Of a stretch of DNA of 53,770 nucleotides, positions 45,266 to 52,900 are shown piece by piece. The notes below the pieces were generated by a model. The model did not search any database. It was given only the letters and a program-made list of their open reading frames with translations, and was not told the origin of the DNA. A program made the position numbers and the translations under genes. The stretch's first letter is position 1; each line of letters starts with the position of its first letter. Origin of the DNA: Parabacteroides goldsteinii. Its GTDB lineage: Bacteria; Bacteroidota; Bacteroidia; Bacteroidales; Tannerellaceae. The DNA lies in the NCBI RefSeq assembly GCF_015550595.1, contig NZ_JADNBB010000033.1, forward strand, positions 1 to 53,770. The letters run 5' to 3'.

Positions 45266-46885
45266 ATGAAAAAGATAACCGCCTATATCGCCCTGATATT
45301 TCTGACCGGATGGCTGGGGCTGGCCTCGTGTACCGGACATTTCGAGTCGTACAACACCGACGGAACCGGGTTTCCCGACGATTTGAAGGAACAGGAATTC
45401 AACAAGTACGGGCTCCCCCTCAAAGTCGTGCAGCAGGGAATTTACTTCAACTACGATTGGGGCGGGGGGAAGAACTGGACGTTTCAGGTGATGCAGAACC
45501 TCGGCGCGGACATGTTCGCAGGCTATTTCCACGACTTTAGCCCCTACATCGAAGGAAGGGGTAACACCATCTATAACATGCAGGACGGTTGGAACGGCGC
45601 GTTCTGGGAGAACACCTACGGTTATATCCTGCCCGAAATCCTGAAGTCCGAAGAACTCACCGAAAAAAAGTATGCATCCTTTTTCGGAATAGCACGCATC
45701 CTAAAAGTAGAAACCATGCATCGTGTTTCCGATTTGTATGGCCCTATTATTTATACCCAGTTCGGGTCTAAAACCGGATCGATGCCCGACACCCAGGCCG
45801 AGGCCTACCGCGTTTTCTTTAAAGACCTCGACATCGGGATCGAGAAGATACGCGAATACCAGGAGGAAAACCCGAAGGTGGAGAATTTTGCCAAGTTCGA
45901 TTTCCTGATGCCTAAGACCAAACGTACCTACGACGAGTGGATCAGGTTCGCCAACTCCCTGCGCCTTCGCCTGGCTGTCCGTATCGCAATGGCTGACCCT
46001 CAACTGGCCGCTTCCCAGGCACATAAGGCTCTGGCCGACAGGGGCGGACTACTGGAGAACGACGATGATATCGTAGCTGTCTCGACCGCCGGCAGCGGCT
46101 ACAACAATCCTTTGGGGGAGATCAGCGTAGCCTGGGGCAGTGCCATCATGAACGCCAACCTCGAATCGTATATGGGAGGCTATGAAGATCCCCGCTTGCC
46201 CCACTACTTCAAGAAGGCTCTCGGTGGGAAAGGGGAGGAGATCGTGCGCGTAAGCGGCACGTTCAAGGGCATGCGTCAGGGAACGGGTTTCAACCATAAG
46301 AATTACAGCGAACATTCGAAGAGTACCATCACCCAATCGACCGACGCAGTGTTGATGACCGCCGCCGAAGTTTGGTTCCTGCGTGCCGAGGCAGCTCTGC
46401 GCAAATGGTCGGCCGAGGACGTACAGGCCTGCTACGAGAATGGCGTGAGAGCTTCATTTGCGCAGTGGAGCGCCGGTGATGTGACGTCTTATCTCAAGAG
46501 TACCCGTACGCCGAAAGAGTATCGGGATGCCTTTAACGCCGCCTTCGATGTACAGGCTATGAGCCGTATAACGCCGGCCTGGGACGAAACGGCCACGAAC
46601 GAAGAGAAGCTCGAACGGATCATCACCCAGAAATGGATTGCCTGTTACCCCGAAGGTTGCGAAGCCTGGGCCGAACAGCGTCGCACGGGCTATCCGCGTC
46701 TCTTTCCCGTCCTGGTGAATGCCAGCCAGGGGACGGTCGACACCAACCTGGGCCCTCGCCGCCTCAACTTCATGGTGGGTATCAAGGCCGCCAACCCCCA
46801 GCAGTACACCGCCCTGGTCAATGCCCTCGGAGGTTCCGACCATTGCGGCACCCGCCTGTGGTGGGATACGGGAAGGAATTTCTGA
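45266..46885 (+). CDS. SusD/RagB-like lipoprotein (SusD-like_2 type)
   Basis: A 539-aa lipoprotein with lipobox GLASC (Cys22), FANSLRLRLAVRIAMADPQ (about 230-248) and a terminal CGTRLWWDTGRNF that parallels the other SusD-like_2 protein. It forms the uptake complex with the STN-type SusC upstream. Composition is GC-rich like its partner. Confidence 0.93.
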   Translation: MKKITAYIALIFLTGWLGLASCTGHFESYNTDGTGFPDDLKEQEFNKYGLPLKVVQQGIYFNYDWGGGKNWTFQVMQNLGADMFAGYFHDFSPYIEGRGNTIYNMQDGWNGAFWENTYGYILPEILKSEELTEKKYASFFGIARILKVETMHRVSDLYGPIIYTQFGSKTGSMPDTQAEAYRVFFKDLDIGIEKIREYQEENPKVENFAKFDFLMPKTKRTYDEWIRFANSLRLRLAVRIAMADPQLAASQAHKALADRGGLLENDDDIVAVSTAGSGYNNPLGEISVAWGSAIMNANLESYMGGYEDPRLPHYFKKALGGKGEEIVRVSGTFKGMRQGTGFNHKNYSEHSKSTITQSTDAVLMTAAEVWFLRAEAALRKWSAEDVQACYENGVRASFAQWSAGDVTSYLKSTRTPKEYRDAFNAAFDVQAMSRITPAWDETATNEEKLERIITQKWIACYPEGCEAWAEQRRTGYPRLFPVLVNASQGTVDTNLGPRRLNFMVGIKAANPQQYTALVNALGGSDHCGTRLWWDTGRNF

Positions 46886-46900
46886 AAATTCACCAAATCA

Positions 46901-46935
46901 GTAATATTGGTAATAATAACTGTAATTTATATTAC
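46901..46935. promoter_or_regulatory. GTAAT/ATTAC cluster upstream of the NikR-like gene
   Basis: GTAATA (46910-46915) and TATTAC (46930-46935) form a 6-bp dyad with a 14-nt spacer. GTAATAT at 46901 and ATATTAC at 46929 form a wider one, and further GTAAT copies occur at 46922 and 46970. The half-site resembles the GTAAC half-site before the receptor gene, so this could be an autoregulatory site. Confidence 0.35.
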
Positions 46936-46956
46936 ATTATTTCTTTTTGGCTCCTT

Positions 46957-46964
46957 TACCTTTG
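46957..46964 (+). promoter_or_regulatory. -7 promoter element (TACCTTTG) for the NikR-like gene
   Basis: TAnnTTTG match 38 nt before the start codon; a GTAAT copy at 46970 would overlap the transcription start. Confidence 0.5.
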
Positions 46965-47002
46965 TATCGGTAATAAAATAGTATATTTATCGCTCAAAAT
47001 AA

Positions 47003-47416
47003 ATGAAGCAATCTATGTCGATAAAACGTTTTGGCGTCTCCCTCGAAGACAACCTATTAGAATCGCTCGACCAGTATGTGGACGAAAATGGCTTTGCCAA
47101 CCGCTCACAGGCCATTCGCTTCCTGATAGAAAAGAACGTGGCCGAGAAGAAATGGCAATGCAATCACATCGTGGCCGGCACTATTATTATTATGTACGAC
47201 CAGGAGAAGACCGCCATCGCTTCAAAGATCGTGAGTATCCAGCAGGATTATCAGGATGTGATACTTTCTTCCTCCCAATATTATGTCAATCAGAATTTCT
47301 GCCTTCATATCGTTACCGTGATGGGAACTGCCCACCGCCTGACCGAATTGTCGGATAAACTGACTGCCATCAAAGGGATTAAACACGGTAAACTGGTGAT
47401 GAGCCGGGCCGATTAG
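47003..47416 (+). CDS. NikR-family ribbon-helix-helix regulator with a degenerate nickel site
   Basis: A 137-aa protein with an N-terminal ribbon-helix-helix (about 7-45: KRFGVSLEDNLLESLDQYV, NRSQAIRFLIEK) and a C-terminal ACT-like NikR domain. Aligned by eye with E. coli NikR recalled from memory, the four high-affinity Ni ligands His76, His87, His89 and Cys95 fall at Gln81, Gln92, Tyr94 and Cys100 at a constant offset of five. Three of four are therefore lost, and classical nickel sensing is unlikely. Other potential ligands are Cys53, His55 and His102. It is followed by a TonB-dependent receptor whose promoter carries a NikR-type dyad. Met5 is an alternative start. Confidence 0.88.
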   Translation: MKQSMSIKRFGVSLEDNLLESLDQYVDENGFANRSQAIRFLIEKNVAEKKWQCNHIVAGTIIIMYDQEKTAIASKIVSIQQDYQDVILSSSQYYVNQNFCLHIVTVMGTAHRLTELSDKLTAIKGIKHGKLVMSRAD

Positions 47417-47434
47417 TTATATTTTTTTGCATGT

Positions 47435-47468
47435 AAAGTAACACGATTTTGTTTATTTGTGTTACTTT
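47435..47468. promoter_or_regulatory. NikR-type operator dyad on the TonB receptor promoter
   Basis: AAAGTAACAC (47435-47444) and GTGTTACTTT (47459-47468) are perfect 10-bp inverted repeats with a 14-nt spacer. The core GTAACA-N16-TGTTAC has the same geometry as the known E. coli NikR site (6 bp, N16, 6 bp). Its right half overlaps a near-consensus -7 element TTACTTTG (47462-47469), so a bound protein would block transcription of the receptor gene 40 nt downstream. Confidence 0.65.
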
Positions 47469-47508
47469 GCGCCACGGAACAGATGACAAATATTATACAA
47501 TTTAAATT

Positions 47509-49422
47509 ATGAAGAAAGGATTTTTACTTATTCCGGGGCTACTGTTCAATACGTTAGCCTACTCCTCCGAACCGGTAGAACCCATCGAACCGCTGGGAAT
47601 AGACAGCCTTATCAACTTGAAGGGTGTTGTGATCTCGGCCAACAAGATACAGGTAAACCGCAACAGCGTCCCGCTTTCCATCTCGGTGGTCGACCGCGAC
47701 GAGATAGAGGCCAGTAGCGAGTCGGCCCTGCTTCCGGTGCTCTCGCAGCGCGTCCCCGGACTCTTTGTAACGCAGAAAGGCATCACCGGTTTCGGGGTGA
47801 ACGATGGGTCGGCCGGGACGGTTAACATCCGTGGCGTAGGGCAGGGCAACAAGGTATTGATGCTCTTCGACGGACAGCCGCAGTGGGCCGGTATCTTCGG
47901 ACATGCGCTGCCTGACACTTATGTGGCTTCCGACGTGGAACGGGTGGAAGTGATCCGCGGCCCGGGCTCGTTGATGTACGGTTCCAACGCGATGGGCGGC
48001 GTGGTGAACATCATCACCCGTCACCATAAGCAGCAGGGACGGCGCACTCAGGCACGTATCATGTACGGTTCCTACAACACGCAGAAGTATATGGTGAACA
48101 ACGGTTACAACCTCGGCAACTTCAGCAGCTTCATTTCCGTGAACCACGACCGTACGGACGGCCACCGGCCCAACTCCAAATTCCATATCACCAACGGCTT
48201 TGCCAACCTAGGGTACAAGATAAACGATCATTACCGCGTGACAGGCGACCTGAGTTTGGCCAAGTTCAAGACCCAGAACCCAGGTACGATCGACGAACCG
48301 GTGCTCGACTATCTGGTAGACGTGTTGCGTGGTACGACCTCTTTCGCACTCGAAAACCATCACGAAAAGACAAGTGGTGCCCTGCGTGTGTTCTACAACT
48401 GGGGAAATCACGAGGTGAATGATGGCTACGAGCCCGGCGGAACACCCCGCACATATCTCTTCCGTTCGGACGATCATAACACAGGTGTCCTGCTTTACCA
48501 GTCGTTCCGTCTCGTCGAAGGCAACACCTTTACGGCCGGTATCGACTATAAAAACTGGGGTGGACATGCATGGAACGACAGCATCAACGGTCCGAAAGGT
48601 GAACTGATTGACAAATCTGTCAATGAAGTGGCTGGCTACGTCATCATGCAACAAGACCTCTTTGATATGTTAAGTATCAACGCCGGTGTGCGTTACGAGC
48701 ATAACAGTGTGTTCGGGGGCGAATGGGTTCCGCAGGCAGGCCTTACCTTCCGTCCGTTCGAGGGCAATGTGATCCGTGCTTCTTTCTCGAAAGGTTTCCG
48801 CAGCCCCAACATCCGCGAGATGTATATGTGGGGTGCGGCTAACGACGAACTGAAACCGGAAAATATGTTGAATTACGAGGTTGCCATCGGACAGTCGTTC
48901 CTCGACGGACGCTTGTATGGCGAGGTGACGGCTTTCTTTATCGATGGAAAGAATATGATCGAGTCGGTAAGCGTGATACCCGGCCAGCAGTATCCGATGA
49001 AGAACCGCAACGTCGGAACCTTCACCAACAAAGGTATCGAGTTTGAGGGCCGCTACCAGATCCTCGGAAACCTCAGCGTCGATATGAATTACAGCTACCT
49101 CCACACCAGCAAGCCGCTCTTAGCTGCTCCGGCCCATAAGCTCAATGTGGGTGCAACCTATGCTCCTGGACGCTTCACCTTCAACGCGAATGTACAGTCC
49201 GTGTACGACCTCTACGTGAGACTGGCCGGCGAGAAAGTTTCCGAAGTCAAGGAAAATTACACCGTTCTCAACGCCCGCGCCGCCTACCGGTTCGGCAGCC
49301 GCGACAAAGGCTTGAACCTGTTTGTCAAAGGGGAGAACCTAACGGCTACCCGTTATACGATCAATTACGGTTTTCCGATGCCCAAGGCCGTGTTCATGGG
49401 TGGCATAGATGTGACATTCTAG
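47509..49422 (+). CDS. TonB-dependent outer-membrane receptor (metal/metallophore type)
   Basis: A 637-aa classical receptor, not SusC-like. Signal peptide about 1-19; plug about 40-165 (NIRGVGQGNKVLMLFDGQP, VERVEVIRGPGSLMYGSNAMGG); barrel to the terminal FMGGIDVTF. No CarboxypepD_reg or STN domain is present. The plug is of the siderophore/cobalamin/metal type. The NikR-like regulator and dyad just upstream suggest regulated uptake of a metal complex, but the ligand is not deducible. No transporter for the inner membrane is adjacent. Confidence 0.92.
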   Translation: MKKGFLLIPGLLFNTLAYSSEPVEPIEPLGIDSLINLKGVVISANKIQVNRNSVPLSISVVDRDEIEASSESALLPVLSQRVPGLFVTQKGITGFGVNDGSAGTVNIRGVGQGNKVLMLFDGQPQWAGIFGHALPDTYVASDVERVEVIRGPGSLMYGSNAMGGVVNIITRHHKQQGRRTQARIMYGSYNTQKYMVNNGYNLGNFSSFISVNHDRTDGHRPNSKFHITNGFANLGYKINDHYRVTGDLSLAKFKTQNPGTIDEPVLDYLVDVLRGTTSFALENHHEKTSGALRVFYNWGNHEVNDGYEPGGTPRTYLFRSDDHNTGVLLYQSFRLVEGNTFTAGIDYKNWGGHAWNDSINGPKGELIDKSVNEVAGYVIMQQDLFDMLSINAGVRYEHNSVFGGEWVPQAGLTFRPFEGNVIRASFSKGFRSPNIREMYMWGAANDELKPENMLNYEVAIGQSFLDGRLYGEVTAFFIDGKNMIESVSVIPGQQYPMKNRNVGTFTNKGIEFEGRYQILGNLSVDMNYSYLHTSKPLLAAPAHKLNVGATYAPGRFTFNANVQSVYDLYVRLAGEKVSEVKENYTVLNARAAYRFGSRDKGLNLFVKGENLTATRYTINYGFPMPKAVFMGGIDVTF

Positions 49423-49450
49423 TTCTCAGTATAATAAAGTACTTGCCGGG

Positions 49451-49489
49451 AGGCTGTTCCAGTGTTTTGGGACGGCCTCTTTTCTTGTA
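49451..49489 (+). terminator. Rho-independent terminator of the TonB receptor gene
   Basis: Stem GAGGCTGTTCC / GGGACGGCCTC (two wobbles) with a short loop, followed by TTTTCTTG, about 30 nt after the stop. Confidence 0.75.
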
Positions 49490-49958
49490 TAAAAGTTCTT
49501 TTTTAAAACTATGTATTAATAGATGTGAAATTACGCCTGGTGGTTTTGTGTTCTTTTGATTGAATTGTAAAGAATTTTGGCGTAAATGTGTATTATGGTT
49601 CCTTTGAATTTGAAAGCTAAGTTAATCTATTTGAATTAACGGTAAATGCTATTTTAAAAAAGTAAATTTGTCTCGGTTTAATAGTATATTTTAACAATTG
49701 TATAAGAGTGTGAGGCCCCTTTTATTTTGGGGGTTGAAGATATTTTATAGAACTTTATTTTATTAGAATTATGAGTAAGATTACTGCTGTATTTCTTGTC
49801 GGGCATAGCCCTTCAGCTTATTATGTTTGTTATCGTTTGAGGAGATACAAGCGTAAAATTCCTTTCTTTTTTACAAGTAAATCAACCTCCTTTTTTAAGG
49901 ATAATGTGGATAATGAGTTACATTATCATTCGTGTAATACTCTAATCCATAAGGAAAT
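49490..49958. other. AT-rich intergenic region upstream of the surface protein
   Basis: No secure gene. A -7 box TAAATTTG lies at 49663-49670, with the nearest TTTG 29 nt upstream. It would give a leader of about 280 nt containing a doubtful 63-codon ORF. Confidence 0.5.
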
Positions 49959-49962
49959 ATGA
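49771..49962 (+). CDS. Doubtful 63-aa ORF overlapping the start of the surface protein gene
   Basis: ATG at 49771, stop TGA at 49960-49962 sharing ATGA with the next start codon, as in coupled genes. The product (starting MSKITAVFLVGHS) has no signal peptide or motif and an unusual Phe/Ser/Lys/Tyr-rich composition. Only the overlap argues for it. Confidence 0.25.
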   Translation: MSKITAVFLVGHSPSAYYVCYRLRRYKRKIPFFFTSKSTSFFKDNVDNELHYHSCNTLIHKEI

Positions 49963-52900
49963 AAAGAATTATACTTACTTTATTCCAACTATGTCTCATT
50001 GCCGGGATGCAATTGACAGGACAAACCGTAGATAATGTTTTGGATTTGCAGGATGCGATAAACAATGTTTCAGATGGAGGAACGATTACTTTATCGTCTT
50101 CCTTTCCAAAGGAAAATGCAACTGCTATCGCTCTCCAGGTGAATCATAGTAATAATTTTACGATCAACGGAGGCGGTGAAGAGTATAAAGTGACCGCAGA
50201 TGTCCGGTTTTTTACGATCAATAAAACCGCATCAGGTTCGACCGGTAGCCTCACTCTGGACGGCTTCCATTTTGTAGGCAGACGTCTGCCTTCTTCGGGT
50301 ACCGCTTCCGGACTCGGTGGGGGAGGTGTTGTTATTTCAAATAACAGTTACGGAACCATCCAGTTTATTAACTCCAGTTTTAATTCTATATCGGGGGTTG
50401 GACTGGTTGCCGGCAATTCAACATGTACAGTCGTGCTTAAGAAGACCACATTTATAAACAACTGGGGCTTCGGTCATGGAGGTGGTTTGTATGTTGCCGG
50501 TAAAACGAATGTGATTATCGACTATTGCACATTCGATAAGAACTATGGAGATATGAACGGAGGGTATTCGGGCGGTGCGATGTGTTTTGAAGGATATACC
50601 ACGGGAGTCGCGAAGATATCCAACTGTGTCTTTACCAATAATGTGGCAAATGAGTGGGGAGGAGCTATCGGAGTATATGCTCCTGTTGGAGGTTCTGTTT
50701 CTATCGATGCCTGTTACTTTGCTTATAATTCAACCATTAGGACGAATAACGGGAATGGTGACGGTGGAGCGATCGGCGTACATGGAGGAAATGCAAATAC
50801 GCATTATGCGAAGTTTTATTTGTCGAATTCTACCTTCTACAGAAACAAGGCCTCCGACGATGGTGGTGCCGTGTATGTACAAAATCCGGCGGCCGGTGCG
50901 GAAAGCAGCATCGTTAACTGTACCATGTTTGAGAATGAGTCGAATGATGTGAATCCGGCCACTACCGTACAATTGGGTATGACATTTAACGTTGCTACGT
51001 CGGGCGGGGCAGTTCAGGTTTCGTTGCCGACTCCCATCACCATGAAAAATAATACGATCATCCGCAACTATACGACCAGTTCTTATCAAAGGGGTGGCGG
51101 GATAGGTGCCCATGCGAACTCGGATGGAGCTCCAAAGTTCACACTAAGGAATAACATCATACTGGGTAATTATATCAAAAGTGGTGTAAATGAGATCACT
51201 AATAGTTATGCTAATATCGGGAAACATAGTATTTTTAATCCTAGTTATTCCGTAAATGTAGGAAATATCGGCTTTGATAATGGTTCTAACCTGGCGAGTA
51301 ATATAACTATAAAGAACACCTTTGGTCGGGATGACGTGGTCCTTCATGGAAATCACGTTCAGGATAATGCGGCAAATAAAGTGGGAAACCCGAATGAACT
51401 GAATACCGATTATTATAGGATCATCCCTTCAATATCAATTATTCCTAACGATAATGAATTTACTTTTGGGCTGGCAGACGGGAAAGGCGTTACTAATTCC
51501 CTGACATCCGATCAAAGGGGATATGCAAGGAGTACCAGTAAACCGGATGTTGGCTCTGTTGAAATCTTTTGGGCCCGTTTCAATGCTAACGGAGGAATTT
51601 GGACGGGATTGGGAGAAAACGCCTATATTGGTGATGATTACTATACCCTGACTGATAGTAAAACATCTTATTATTATAAAGTTTCCTATTCTGGTGGTAA
51701 GGTAACCAGTCCGACCACTGCTACGGACAAACTCGTTCATCCGGATGGAAAGGTGTTTGTAAAATGGGTAACAGATGATGAATATGAAACAGATTGGAAC
51801 AGCAATACCCCTGTTACAGCCGATTTAAAATTGAAAGCTATCTGGAAAGATGGGGCTTTGGATATAATCTATCATTCTAACTTCGGTACGGATCAGACTT
51901 TTACCGCATCGGCTTCGGATGGGAATGTGACAGTAGCCACCTATCCGGCCACGAGCCTGCCCAACCGTCTGAACTACATCTTCCTGAAATGGACGACCAA
52001 GGCCGACGGAACCGGTACGGCTTACCTGCCCGGAGCGACCTTCACCATCACCGAGAATACCGACCTTTACGCCCGGTGGGAGCCCAATTCCGCGTTGAAG
52101 CTGCAATGGTCTGTCTCCAAGACAACCGCCGCCCCGTATGAATTCAGCGATGTGGAGAACAATTCCACGACGACCGTCATGGTCGGAACGCCTGTTTACG
52201 TGCAGATCCGCCCGGTCGGCCTGGAGCATGTCGACTTCGACACCTGGGCGATCGAGTACATCGCCACCCCGACCGACTACCACTATCCGATGGGAGAGGC
52301 TATCGGGAAAACCCTGCGCTATGACTTCAATAAAGGGGAAGCCCACACGCTCGAAGGTACTTACTATTATAATGTGACCAAGCTGCTCCTGTATAAAGGC
52401 GGTGTGGAAGTGGCCGCCTATATCTACCGGAACGCTTCCTGTACGCATAAGGTGGTTATCCAGGACGAACCGGTCGTGAAAGATCCGGCCCTGCAATGGT
52501 CCGTTTCCACAGTGACGAGCGAACAGCCTTACTTCAAGGATGTGGACGACCAGTCAACCACTTCGGTGAATTACGGCACTCCTGTCTTCGTCCAGATCCG
52601 TCCCGTCGGACATGAGGGCATCAACTTCGAACGCTGGGCGGTCGAATACACCGTGACCCCGGCCGAGCACTACTACGGCATGAACGCGACGCTGAAGACC
52701 GAACGTCACAACTTCAACAACCGGGAGGCCCATACCGAAAAGGGAACCTACATATACACCGTCACCAAACTGACCCTGTATGACATGTACGGCAACCAGA
52801 CCATCGAGACTTACGACTATGCCGACTCGCCCTACCGCCACACAATCGTGATCGGCAACGGCGAAGGCCCCGGTCCTGGTCCTGGCGGCGCGCTGCAATG

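Noticed and set aside
47003-47416. Calling the regulator nikR and the receptor a nickel transporter
   Set aside because: Three of the four nickel ligands are replaced, so a nickel function cannot be asserted.
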